Assembly: GCA_029379385.1 (NCBI GenBank) | Contig: CM055605.1 | Location: 12,807,001 to 12,871,000 of the forward strand | DNA: 64,000 bases | Direction: 5' to 3' | DNA from: Quillaja saponaria | Lineage: Eukaryota; Streptophyta; Magnoliopsida; Fabales; Quillajaceae | Part shown: piece after piece, positions 23,501-35,258 of the stretch | How positions within the stretch are numbered: position 1 is the first letter of the stretch | Layout of the letters: each line of letters begins with the position of its first letter | Notes under the pieces: model-generated | The model's input: the letters and a program-made list of their open reading frames with translations, nothing else | Database searches by the model: none | Told to the model about the DNA's origin: nothing | Program-made: the position numbers and the translations under genes

Positions 23501-23848
23501 ATTAGGAGACGTAGAGGAGCAATCACAAGACCTATGATACCACATTTGTAACATTTACTCAATGACATTATTTGCAATAGCCTTAGAGATAATGCAAGTG
23601 AGTAAATGCTACAAATGTGGTTATAGGTCACAGAATTCGTGATTGTCCCTTCAAATCTCCTAATAAAAAATTTCCTATTAGGAGACTTGGAGGGGCAATC
23701 ACTAATCCAGTGACCTATGCAACCAAATTTGTAACATTTACTTAATTGCATTATCTACAATAGCCTTGGAAATAATGTAAATGAGTAAATGGTTACAAAT
23801 GTGGTTGTAGGTCAAAAGATTTATGATTACCCCTCCAAGTCTCCTAAT
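23501..23848. repeat. Two tandem copies of a 176-bp palindromic unit containing zinc-knuckle sequence
   Basis: Four about 75-80 bp segments alternate in orientation: minus at 23501-23574, plus at 23588-23664, minus at 23677-23755, plus at 23770-23848. In coding sense each gives a version of a CCHC zinc knuckle, best preserved as KCYKFGCIGHWISDCPSKSP on the minus strand of segment three. Each minus/plus pair forms a hairpin round a short spacer (caatagcctt), and the whole pair repeats at a 176-bp period. The knuckle resembles those of plant RPA1-like or gag proteins; the source cannot be fixed. It lies just before the TNP2-like remnant. Confidence 0.85.
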
Positions 23849-23954
23849 AAAAATATAGCAAATTCAAGAAAAAAGAGTACCCAGAGGTTCATTGCCTTTG
23901 TAGTTATGATGGAAGCATCATACAGGAAATCAAAAGTTGATTTTTAGAGAAAGG

Positions 23955-24755
23955 GTTGAAGAATTTCTCAACTTTGCCTTTGCTAGAACGAGTTATATAT
24001 TTGAAGGATTAATTTAGTGTCCTTGCAAAATTTGTGACAATAGTAAATTTCTTAATAGAGAAGAAGTAACCCCTCACCTCTATAAGAAGCGTTTTGTTGC
24101 TACATATAGAAAGTGGAATCTACATGGTGAGGGTTGAACTAGTAATACTAGGACCATGAAGTCTATGGAAGCTGGACAATCAAGTGTTGTTAAAGATGAA
24201 ATACTACTTGATATGAATTGAATGTCAGAAATATTGGACTTAATAGGCCCAATTTACAAGTGGGACCCAGAGAATCCCAATCTGGAAGTTGTAAAGTTTT
24301 ATGAGATATTGGCAATTGTAGATGATCTAGTATGGGCAGGGTGTGAAGAAACCATCCTTTTAGCCATGACTCGACTGTTAAACTGCAAGCTAGAATTCAA
24401 TTTTTTAGAGAATTGTTACAATAGATTTGTCCAAATCATTAAGGGTATTCTCCCCAAGAATGAGAAGTTGCTTGGATCTTTTTAAGAGTCTAGAAAGTTG
24501 GTGAAGGAGTTAGGACTTGGATATGACAAGATTGATGTTTGTCCAAATCAATGTCAGTTGTTTTACGATGAGAACGAGTGCATGAATGCTTGTGATGTTT
24601 TTAAAGAGCATTGTTTTAAGGAAGGTGGTAAAAAGAAGATACCTCATAAGATATTGTGATACTTGGCAGTTATGAGGAGGTTACAGAGGCTTTATATGTC
24701 TGTAATGACTATATGAGTTGACACAAAGAAGATAAACAGGAAAGCCCTGAAGTAA
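23955..24755 (+). pseudogene. CACTA TNP2-like transposase, N-terminal remnant
   Basis: Pieces in order: VEEFLNFAFARTSYIFEGLI, CPCKICDNSKFLNREEV and TPHLYKKRFVATYRKWNLHG match the transposase-associated domain (PF13963) that opens plant CACTA transposases, including its zinc-binding CPC/C cluster. After a gap, 24222-24485 gives KGILPKNEKLLGSF, then LVKELGLGYDKIDVCPNQC, YDENECMNACDVF, KKKIPHKIL and RLQRLYMS, the start of the TNP2-like transposase domain (PF02992). Stops fall after EGLI, HGEG, LLGSF and HKIL, among others. The similarity fades at about 24755, so the catalytic DDE part is missing. It explains the CACTA termini but cannot mobilise them. Confidence 0.8.
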
Positions 24756-27470
24756 TGACCTAATCACTCAATTTCGACAATATTATACCTCACTATATAA
24801 TATGAATGTCTCTAATTCTCAATCTTAGCACTTTTATACCTCTTTATATAATAGGAATGCCTCTAATTTTCAATCTCAAACTTATTGTCATCATTAATAG
24901 ATCTTTTTACATAATTTTTTTTTTTCACATTTTCAAGGACACATGTTACTGATATTAATTTCAATAAATTATTTTGAAGATGCAACCAACAAGAGATATT
25001 TAAAACATAACCAAAAGAAAAGTACAGACTAAAAGACAACGGCGTTTCCTTTTGGTTCTCAACATAATTTAAATATTCATGCCTTTAATTAACAACCCTT
25101 TTTTCTTTTCCTTCTTCAAGAATATCTCATTCTTGCTATTTTAATATTGTAAATACCATTAAGGTATTTTTCATCACATAGCATATATATCCACATATAA
25201 GTAAGTCATACATTTTTTCTCTTTGTCATCTAACAATATTGTTTTCTCTATAGAAAACAAAAATTAATATTCATCAAAATTTCATTCTTTCTTCGGTACA
25301 ATCAAAATGCTAATAAACATCACAATTTCACTACAATTCTTTCTTTTGTTGCCAATTCTAGATTTTATTTTATTTTTTTTATTTTATGGAATTCACAATT
25401 TCAACTATGTTTCTCCTCACAAGTTCGTCATATATATATATATATATATATATTTTAAAAAATCTATGATTCCACACTTTGTTGTTTTTCACACAACAAT
25501 CACAATTATTTACTATTCAGCATTTTTACGATAATTTTCACAATCTCTCTTAGAAAGGAGTTTCTCAAACATAAAAAAATTAATCTTGTTCATATAATAA
25601 CAATCATCATTTTTTTTTTCAATCTCAAAACTTTCAATTAGGATGATGAACTCCAAGCCATAAAATTTTCTTCTCACAAATTCTTTAATCACTTGATTCT
25701 TTTATCAATATGTATATGTAAACTCAACCAAATGAAATTACACAAATCACAAATAATCATCTCGCATCATTTTTTTATTTTTCTTTTTTATTGGTAAATT
25801 CACATGTATGACACAATTTTTTTTCCATGCATAGATAATATTCATTGATATATGCACCACAAAATTTTAGTTCATCATCAATAAAAAAAATGATTAATTC
25901 CATTCATAGCAAGATGAACACATAATCATCAAATCTAAATATTATCTAATTCACACATATAGTCCCACCAATTACGAAAAATATAATTGAAACCAACAAA
26001 ATATAAGAAACAGATTTGGTTAAAATCTAAAACTTACTCAACCCAATTTTTCCATGTAGAAAAATTGACAAAAATTATTTCATCATTGAAAAGATAACAT
26101 CAAGAATGCTGGCATAACATCAAGAATTATCTTGTCAATCCTAGAATACTTGCATCCATATCAACCTTTAAGGTTGTTGGAAATATTGGGGTAGATGCAA
26201 ATATTCTAGTTTTATATAATTATGAATCATAATAACTCAATAATATATTAAGGATTATAAGATGAAAAGATAGTACTACAAATTCATGCACTAGGCACTG
26301 TCCTTAAAGTTTGATTTTCGCTCTCTCAGAGTATATCCAATGCATAGAGTCTCAATGGGTCTACCCTTTAGGATTAGATTTTGGATTGTTCTCCAATCAT
26401 TGCACTCAATATTGAGAACCTCAACGAGTAGCCATAGTTCTTTCTTAACAAGAAATAGAGGATAATATGGACTAAAAAAATATGAAAGTGATCATGTTGG
26501 AATGGTTATAGAATAATTAGCTTATGGTTATGCTACATACTCTCCATATATAAAAGAGTCACAATGGTTATAAATGGCTATATTCTAATGGACATATTAC
26601 AACGGCTATATTGGAAATTAGTTTGTAACATCCAAATTAATTTTTCAACAATTAATTTTACAACAGAAGTTGGATAATAGTATTAGTAAAGAAAGAATCA
26701 AGCTTTATATTCTAAGTTTCCCTATTTTTTTCTCATTTTCTTTTGGGTGAAAGTTTTTGTATTTTTCTTTCTAGCTAACATTAAATTTTTTGAAACTTTT
26801 GATATAGCTTGTCTTTACCATATATGTTTTGGTCTTCTATAGGAAAATAATATCATTTATTTTTTTTCTTTCAAGATTAAGTTTGTTCTCAACAAGAATA
26901 GTGTCTTGGATTTTTATTTGAGATATTATATTATCTCTTTCAAACTCTTGAAGAAATAATGCTCAATATTTATGCACCCTACCCTGCCCCTAAAAAAGGA
27001 AAATAAGGAAACAGAAAAAGAAAAAAGTTAAAATGACCTTAGACTGAGGTTCTTGTTGCTTCTTTGAATATCATCTTATTCCTTTTATTTTATCTATACA
27101 TATTATTGCTGGCTTTCTCTTATCTCTATCTTTGACAATGTTCCTCATTTTCTTATGATAGTAGTAGGTGTCCCTCATGCTTTTTTGTATAGCTCTATTA
27201 AGTGTGAAACACATGTCATGGTTTAATTTTTTTGTCATAATGCTGAGGAAGAAAATTAGTTTACCCCTCAAGGATTGGAAAGCTTCTACTAGAGGCTCAA
27301 CTCCACAAAATCTAATGTCTATAAGTTTCCATGGACTAAGTGTACATAATAGCAGTCGATTGCAATTTTATGAAGTTTAATTAGATGATCTTCACATCTT
27401 GTGTATTGCAAATATTGATTTTCTATAGGATTGATAGAGAAAAATACTTATTGCATAGAGAAAATAATAG
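24756..27470. other. AT-rich non-coding stretch inside CACTA copy 2
   Basis: No gene recognised. It contains two tandem copies of an about 55-bp segment (24785-24885, word ctctaattctcaatct), a (TA)n run at 25430-25452, and at about 26175-26665 a segment beginning tgttggaaatattgggg with a TATA-like tatataaaag, which resembles an LTR but lacks support (see rejected list). It ends at the LINE target duplication. Confidence 0.45.
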
Positions 27471-27487
27471 GAATGTGCAATTGGATT
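27471..27487. repeat. Target-site duplication of LINE copy 2 (left)
   Basis: gaatgtgcaattggatt here and gaatatacaattggatt at 32861-32877 flank the LINE, a 17-bp duplication with two differences. The length is typical of target-primed reverse transcription. Confidence 0.85.
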
Positions 27488-28329
27488 CTCAACTCATCTT
27501 AACTAATTCTTAAAACTTAAACTAGTTGCAGTCGACTATATGAATCCTTTTCCTCCATTCGCATCAATCCAAGGCATCATTTTTAGTAATGCCTAGAGCA
27601 ACTATATCCTTCTCAATGTCTGCCCCCCATGTAAGTTTCAGTCTCCCTCTACAACGTCTAATACCTATCACCTGCACTAAGACACATTTCTTAATTACGG
27701 TGTCCATTGGCTGACGTTGGATATGTCCAAACCAACGTAGGTAATTCTCCCACATTTTCTCCTTGATAGGTGCTACCTCCACCTTCGTATGAATCTCTTC
27801 ATTTTGTATTACATCCTTTCTTGTATATCTAGTCATTCATCTCAACATTCTCAACATTCTCATTTCGGTTACTTCTATCTTATGTGAGTGTTATTTCTTA
27901 ACTGCCTAACATTTTGTATCATTCAGCATAGCCAGTGTAACATCCCCTAAATTAATACCTAAATTAATTACAGGATAAGTAATTATCTTAAGAGCTAAAT
28001 AGGATTTAAAATTTAGTATCAAGATTATAGATATTATTCCATGTATAAGAATAGTACATGTGCATATCAAATACATATAAAAATATATATAGGATACTTA
28101 TTAGTATAGGAGTAGTATATATGTATAAAATATGTATAAATACATGTACATATATATATACATATACTTATATACGTATAGGGAAAAAATACATGTGTAT
28201 GAATAGAAAAACATGGACAATTGTAGGTATTGGAACAAAAATGAAAAAAGTTTACATGGTGGCGTTGGAAGAAGAAGGAAAAATAATAAAATATAGGATA
28301 CTTGCTAGAAAAGAAAATGTGAGGAATTA

Positions 28330-28830
28330 GGTAAAAGAAGAAGATTAAATGTGGCAATTTGTATTAAATGAAGGGGTCTATGTGTAAGGAAGAGAATAAG
28401 TGTGGCAATTTACAATTAATGAAGGGACTTAGGTGTAAGTAGGAGAATAAGTGTGGCAACTTGCAATTAATGAAGGGGCTTAGCTGTAAGAAGGAGGAAA
28501 AATGGTGGAAAGGTTGTAATAACTAAGGGGGCATGTGAAAGAAAGTTAGGACATAAGGTGGCAAGTAATAATTAACAAGGAAAGATGGCTAGACAAGTGG
28601 AAGACAAAGAGAACATTAGGTGTCCATGAAATGATTTAGTAGGGCATGTGTAAGGAATTAAGGAAACAAGGTGTCTATGAAATGATTAAGTAAGACATGT
28701 GTAGAGACTTAAGGAAACAAGATGTACATAAAATGATTATGGTGGAAATGTGTAAAGATTTAAGGAAACAAGTTGTACATGGAATGATTAACAAGACATG
28801 TGTAGAGATTTAAGGTAACTAGGTGGCTTA
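28330..28830 (+). repeat. Degenerate tandem repeats, about 60-70 bp unit
   Basis: Repeated words gtgtggcaatttgta, aatgaaggggctta and, further on, gtgtagagatttaaggaaac and aaatgattaa occur at about 60-70 bp spacing. Two related sub-families follow one another. Non-coding, inside the LTR-like insert. Confidence 0.65.
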
Positions 28831-29329
28831 CTAATAATTATAAAATATAAACTAGGGAATAAGAGGAAGACAAGTGTTAGGAAGAAAATGTACATGTTAA
28901 TTTAGAGAATGACAAATGGAAGGCTATAATTTTAGAGAACTAAAAGAGTAAAATAGGAAACGAAACTTTCTCCTAAATCCAAGCCTTGACCATGCACTAA
29001 AAATAGGAGAGGGAGGTGATTGAAAATGCATAGGCAAGGAAAGTGTGCACAAAAGTGAGAAAAAGGAAAAGAAAGTGAGAAAAATAATAAGAAATTAAAG
29101 GAGGAGGATTCGGTTACAAGAGGAAAAGCAAAGGCATGCATCATGCACTTCCTTATTCTATTATTTTCTTATTCTGTTAGTTTCATTGAATTTGAAAATG
29201 GCATATTTTATGAGAAAATGAGCTATGTGTAACCGAAGAAAATGAAAGATGTGGAATTTGTATGGTTTTAGCACTTGTAGTTTATCTTGACATTATGTTG
29301 CTCAAACTATAGAATGGATCCATATCTAG

Positions 29330-29610
29330 AAGAGATGGTACAATGAAGTACTGAAAGTCTTGCAGGACGATGTCTTATGATACGGTATTGAGATGTGACA
29401 TAAGTCTTGTAAGGCAATGTCTCATGAGATGGTACAATGATGTGTTATAAGTCTAGAGACGATGTCTTTTGGGATGGATCTATATCTAGAATAGGTATAA
29501 TGGTGTGCCAAAAGTCTTGCAGGGTGAATTCTCATGAGATGATACTGAGATGTGCCATAAGTCTTGAAAGGCGATGTCTCATAAGATGGTGCAATAATTT
29601 TTCATAAGTC
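29330..29610 (+). repeat. Degenerate tandem repeats, about 60 bp unit
   Basis: Variants of gcgatgtctcatgagatggt and of tgccataagtcttg alternate four to five times. This rhythm is common in long plant gypsy LTRs and shows no coding sense. Confidence 0.65.
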
Positions 29611-32600
29611 TATGCCTCAGTTTGCATATTGACAAGAAAGGTCTACAATGGAAAAAGTGCCTGCATGAGAAAAGTTTCTTGTATTTTCGTATTATCTAAC
29701 TACACATCAACCTTCCATTTTATAATGCACGTTGAGATTTTTGTCTCATGTTTTTATTGTTGATGTGCAGATTTATAGCCAAGTGGATCTTGTTTAGAAA
29801 ACATGAAAATAGTTGTCTTGAAATGTAATTATGTGTGTTATGCTATTGGAATTGGAAAGTATACGAGAATATGTAAAAATAAGTATAGTGAGAAGAATAG
29901 CTTTAGTAAAGTTGTAAAGGCTCCTCTTGATGTTATGTATATAAACTAAATTAATGAATAGTAGTTAGAAACCGAGCCTCGAAGTCTCTTAATTCATTGT
30001 CAAAAAGGTTTATTTATTGATTAATTGATTTTGATAAATAAAGACTACATAAATAAGTATAGTTCCTGAACCTAGAAAAATTAAGGAATTTAAGAAAAAG
30101 AAATAAGGATTCAACAATCAAGACCATATAAAAGCTTATGTATAGGAAATTTTAAACTTTGATAAGTAAATTAGCTAATATTACCTTAAGAGTTCATTAA
30201 ATTAGTTAAGTAATAATAAGATGATTATAACTCAATAAGGCACTAATTGAATTAAGTAAAGGATTAAGGAAAGTGGGGTGTTATAGCAGGTCTCACTGCC
30301 GTCTTACAAAATTTTTCTTTCAACCTTTTCAGGATTTTAGGATTACATAAAACACTCAAAACACTTCGCCATTTCACCCACCCTGCCTTGATCCTATAGT
30401 TTACATCATGCTTAATTGCGCCATCTTTCTATATAAACAAACCTAGATACTTGGAAACATCCTTTGTAGGGATTGCTTGACTGTTCAAAGTTATTTCAAT
30501 CGAGCCTCCTCTAGTGTCACTGAAATTACACTCCAGATACTTGGTTTTTGCCTTACTCAACTTAAGACCTTTAGATTCTAATGTGTTCCTCTACAATTCC
30601 AGTTTGCAATTTAAATTTTCTCTAGTTTTGTCTACTAACACGATATCGTTGGCAAACAGCATGTACCACGGAGCCCTATCTTGGATAGCATACGTAAGTT
30701 CATTAATGACTAAAGCAAATAGGTGGGGGCTTAAGGATGAACCTTGGTGAACACCTATCGTGATAGGGAACTCTCTATCATATCATTAATGGTTCGCACC
30801 CTAGTCATTACTCCCTTGTACATATCTTTAATAATTTCTACATATTTAGTTGGGAACTTTTCTTCTCGAGAACCCACTACAAAACTTGTCTCGGCACCCT
30901 ATCGTACACTTTTTCTAAATTAATAAAAGCCATATGAAGATCCTTTTTCTTTTCTCTATATTTCTCCATTAATCTCCTAAGTAAGAAAATAGCCTCCATT
31001 GTAGATATTCCTAGCATAAAGCCAAATTCATTCTTAAAAAATAGAGTCTCATTCCTAAGTCTCATTTATGGGGCATTTTCTTAGTCACTAAAATCTTGTT
31101 AAAAAGATTTATGAGCCAAGTTACGCTAATATCTCCTAGGCATCTCTAAACTTCTATAAGGATATCATTCGGACCCATTGCCTTACCATTCTTCATTTTA
31201 TGCATAGCTTCTTTAACCTCCTGTGCTCTAATCCGATGAATAAATCTACGATTCTTGTCATTGAAGCATCATTTAGTTCTCCGACATCAACCCTTGAATC
31301 TCCATTAAATAAGGTATCGAAGTAAGTTTGTCATCTCTCATTAATCTCGTCTTCCTTAACTAAAATCATGTCCCTCTCATCCTTAATAGACTTAATACGA
31401 TTTAAGTCTTTAGTTATTCTTTCCCTTTATTTGGCAATCATATAAATATCTTTCACTCCATCCTTTGTCTCTAACTTTTGATAAAGTCCTTCACAAGCTT
31501 TGCCTCTAGCTTCTCTAACTGTTTTCGTAGCATCTTTTCTGGCTTATCTAAAATATTTGTAATTATCCTCATTTCTGCACTCATGTAATCTTTTATAACA
31601 TTCTTTTTAAACTTTAATAACTTGTTGAACTTCTTCATTCTACCACAATGCCTCCTTAGCCATATTTATAATACAACTCGTGATCTCATTCCAAATCATA
31701 TTAGGCTCACCCTCCATAATCCATGGGTCACCAATTAACATCTTATCTTTAAAAATAGCCATCTTCCCTCTATTCAAATTCCACCATCTAGTCCTACTAC
31801 ACCTATTACTTTTATACTTTTTCTTCTAATGCATAACACCAACATCCATAACCAAAAATTTGTGCTGAGATACTAAACACTTGCCAGGTATAAGCTTACA
31901 ATCCTTACACAACACTCTATTAATCTTCTTAGTCATAACAAAATCTATTTAGCTCTTATTAGTCCCTCTACTAAAGGTAATTAAGTGCGACTCTCGTTTC
32001 TTAAAAAACTTGTAGGCTAAAATCAAGTTGCAAGCAACTGGAAAATTTAAAATCGATTCTCCATCTTCATTCCTATCTCCAAAACCAAAACCCTTATGCA
32101 CTCTCTCAAAACCCTCTTTAGTACTTCCTACATGGCCGTTTAAATGTCCTCCAATAAAAAGTTTCTCCCCTAACGGTACTTCTTGGACTATCTCATCTAA
32201 GTCATCTCAAAATGCCTTCTTCATAGCTTCTTCCACTCTTATTTGTGGGGCATAGGCACTAATGATTTTGAAGGCCTCCTCGTCTATCATCAACTTCACT
32301 AAATTTATTATGTCACATTTCCTCTTGACTTCTACAACCTCGTCCTTTAAATTTTCATCTATAATAATAGCAACTCCATTCTTATTTCTATTCATACCAG
32401 TATACCACATCTTGAATCTCGTTATCTCTATCTCTAGCATTTTCTCATACCCACTTAGTTTCTTGCAAGCAAGTAATACTAATCCTCCTTCTACTCATGG
32501 TATCGACAAGCTCTCTCAATTTACTAGTAAGAGTCCCTATATTCCAAGTAGCTATGCGAATCTTTTCTTGGATTAACTTCTTTACCCACACCTACCCTCG

Positions 32601-32860
32601 ATACAAAAACCCTTGCTCATTTTACACCACACTAGGGCACCGGTATGGCGTGCCACTAAGGATGTGATGACCCAACCCTTGCTTATTTCTTACTACACCT
32701 GGGATCTGATACAACATGTCATTAAAAGGGTTACGCCTCAATGAATATTTGGTAGGATTTATCTTCATAAGGTTTGACTAGTTTTATGCTGGCCGTGAAC
32801 TTATCGCAACCCTCGTCCTTTACCCGGGCTTGGGACCGGCAGAGTAACTCTGGCAGTGTT

Positions 32861-35258
32861 GAATATACAATTGGATTGATTTAACTAATAGTAAAGGATA
32901 GCAATTGTAACCACAAGTTTCTTAGTTTTAGCTTTATTGAATTTTTGGGTTTGTGATAAAAATTAATAAAATTAATTAACAGTATGTTAAGGTTAGTCTA
33001 TCTTTATTTTTTTCCTCATGTGATCTTCCTGAGTTTATTTTAGTGATATTATTTTAGATCAAGTGATATGGTATACATTTAGACCATTTACATCAACTTT
33101 TTCCTTTCTTCTCATCTTCTGCTTTAAATGGCCATGCTTTAAAATATGAGTGGTACAAAATTTCTTTTGTTGATTGGGGTTCTATTATTTTGCAAGATCT
33201 TTTCCCTGATTTTCTTCCCAATAAGAAGAGAGGTGCTTCCATAGCCACTTGGCCTAGTTCTCATTCTCTCTATTCGAACTTTCCCATCTAAGAGTTTTTG
33301 TTAACTTTGTTATATGTTTCTCGTGATGCAATTATATTGCTTTAGTTTCAACTTATATAATCACTTTCTTAATACTTGGGATCACATATTTAGAATTATT
33401 TTGCAAGTTGATGCAACACAAGCATGTACAAAACTAAGTCAAAATTTTTGTACTTATACTGAGATAAATTTAGGACTAGTTGTTCTTAAACAGCTAGTTA
33501 ACCACTAAAAGAACTTTCTACAAATTATTATTGATTTTGTTTCTGATATATTGCAAATTTTAGTTTCTTCATACCTTTTTTGTTTACTTTGGCCAATTGG
33601 AAGCAATGTTTGCTTCCAATTGGGGCATTTTGGATTTGTGAGTTGGAAAAGAAGTTTAATTGTGTTCTTTGTCTTCTTTCTGTCACTCTTTTTGTATATT
33701 AGCTTGAGGCAGGAGCATGTTACCGTTGTGAAACTTGCTTGTGAAGTTAGGAATACTGCAATTCGTTGTTCAGTTGAATGCAAAGTAATTAAAATGAATA
33801 GAAATACTCCCCACTACTTGAAACTCTTTTTATATTTTAGGTAAAAATTGAAACATGATGTAATTAGGTGGTAGTTTTCCTCTTTCCTTCTATCACTTTA
33901 GCCTAAATATATATCGAAGAGTAAAAGGAAGAGAAAAGATGGAACTTTGGCTTGGTACTATATATATATATATATATATTTTGAATCTTTTCTTTCCAAT
34001 GGATTTGGATTGGAATAATAGAAAATTAAGAATAGGAATATCTGGCGATTCAAGGAGACGACTTATCATTATTCCTTATAATAAACAAATGTTCCACATA
34101 TATATATATCAGGACTGATAAGAGCACTTGTCATTCTACCTCGGAATTACATGCATCCTAACAGAATGTTAGGAGTTGGCCTCATTAGCCTTTATTTGAT
34201 ATTTCTTTCTTTCAAGATGAGTGTAGCTGTGGGAATTATATCGATGGCTGGTTGAAGTTGACACAGCTTGATTATGGTGTACTAAATAGATTAGACAAAT
34301 ATTATATATGTAGTTCTTGTCATTCTGATGTAATTTGTAGCATGCTCATAATTGATAGAAAAACAAAGTCATACAAAAAATATACCACTGTTGTATATGT
34401 AGACGTTCTGTCAAGCCGACCAAAAGCCACCTTCTAGGCTTCTACACAAAAAATCAAAGCAATCAGATTGTTGTAAGCATCCCAAAAATCTATCTCATTT
34501 TTATGGACATTTTGGTTACTAGTCTGATTGATCCCTATTAAGTGATTAGGAAGGAGATGGTGCTAAACGGGACCCTAAGATTGGTGGCTCTATCAATATT
34601 TCATGTGAGCTATGCACTTTAAACAGTTCATTATTTTCCCATGTTGTCACAGGTCTAGTTTGGTTCAAAACAAAAGAATGGTTTTGAATTATTTGTTAAA
34701 TAGAGATAAAAGTTTGTATGGATGAATTGTAAGAATAGTGTCATGAGCAGTTGACTAGCCTCACTTCCTGAGAAGTTTTGAAGAGATTCCAATATAAAGA
34801 GCTAGGTTTATAGGATCTTGTCCATCGAGCAAACAAAAGAACACACACACAGAGGTAGCATTTAAAACACTATCTCAATAAATTTGCTTTGAGAAGTAAG
34901 AGATCAAATAAAAAAGAAAACTACACTAATAACACCACCATTATTGCTTCCTTTAGTCAGTGTTTCGTGGAATCCACGATAGTTTTATAAGGCTTCAACT
35001 TGTACTCATTAATATTTTAAATTTTCTACTAGAAGTGCTCTAACAAAGGAATTCTTCACATATCCCACAGATCACCATTTCTTTAGAAATAAGAAAACAC
35101 TTTATTTTTGTTAAAGTCACAACCAAAAATTAAAAATTTCCAAGAGTATTATTATTCTTAGTTTTTTAATCTTATTTATTTATTTTTCTATACGTTGTGT
35201 TGCCAAATTGATATGTATTCAACTTGGCAAAATACATGAAGTGACAGTAGATATTACT
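32861..35258. other. Unassigned stretch inside CACTA copy 2
   Basis: Begins with the right LINE target duplication (32861-32877). An open segment at 33121-33291 encodes NGHALKYEWYKISFVDWGS and ATWPSSHSLYSNFPI before a stop; its protein-like composition suggests an exon remnant, but I recognise no family. A perfect 14-bp hairpin is at 33593-33623 and a (TA)n run at 33957-33980. The rest is AT-rich and shows no gene. Confidence 0.4.
33593..33623. repeat. Perfect hairpin, 14-bp arms
   Basis: ccaattggaagcaa, then tgt, then ttgcttccaattgg: 14-bp perfect inverted repeat with a 3-base loop. The function is unknown; the composition is richer in G and C than its surroundings. Confidence 0.85.

Larger units (their letters stand above)
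27936..30285. mobile_element. Solo-LTR-like insert (about 2.35 kb) inside LINE copy 2
   Basis: It begins tgtaacatcccct and ends ggggtgttata; plant Ty3/gypsy LTRs often have the ends TGTAACACCCC and GGGGTGTTACA. The flanking bases gccag and gcagg form an imperfect 5-bp duplication, and the two LINE halves join to the expected LINE coding order across it. No primer site, gag or pol is present, so a solo LTR left by LTR-LTR recombination fits best; a non-autonomous short element is the alternative. The interior has two tandem-repeat zones (28330-28830 and 29330-29610). Confidence 0.7.
27564..32575 (-). pseudogene. RTE LINE endonuclease/RT, broken and split
   Basis: The minus strand, from high to low coordinates, gives the apurinic endonuclease start at about 32570-32440 (RIATWNIGTLTSKLRELVD, ITCLQETKW), then 32440-32207 (NGVAIIIDENLKDEVVEV, KIISAYAPQIRVEEAMKKAF). 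RT follows: GNKTFLK-like remnants, [16 protein letters not shown] (30877-31065 segment), and at about 30640 the catalytic block MLFANDIVLVDKT, where the first Asp of FADD has become Asn. After LKEKFCKTAVRPA (about 30300) the LTR-like insert breaks the frame; it resumes at about 27930 as MLNDTKC and continues to 27564 with ENYLRWFGHIQRQPMDTV. Not functional. Confidence 0.85.
27488..32860 (-). mobile_element. RTE-clade LINE, full length, copy 2 (split by an LTR-like insert)
   Basis: Minus-strand element of about 3.0 kb once the 2.35-kb insert at 27936-30285 is removed. The 5' end (near 32860) opens with cactgccagagttactctgc and a long leader with cccgggtaaaggacg, the conserved start of plant RTE elements. 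The 3' end at 27488 retains the family tail in a degraded form (actagttg..taagatgagttgagaa on the minus strand). A 17-bp target duplication proves the ends. It inserted into CACTA copy 2. Multiple stops and frameshifts make it dead. Confidence 0.9.

Noticed and set aside
23350..23751. A gene encoding a two-zinc-knuckle protein on the minus strand
   Set aside because: The frame is produced by the palindromic repeat; knuckle copies occur in both orientations and none continues into a larger protein.
26175..26665. Solo copia LTR starting tgttggaaatattgggg with an inner TATA-like tatataaaag
   Set aside because: No matching 5-bp target duplication (aaggt versus gaagt or attaa), no second LTR, primer site or polypurine tract; left as unassigned.
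28058..28357. Overlapping open frames on both strands rich in Ile, Tyr and Cys
   Set aside because: They translate a tata/tgta-rich low-complexity tract inside the solo-LTR-like insert.
33505..33844. Overlapping open frames of 92 and 97 codons
   Set aside because: No recognisable domain, both strands open over AT-rich DNA, and one contains the perfect hairpin; chance frames.
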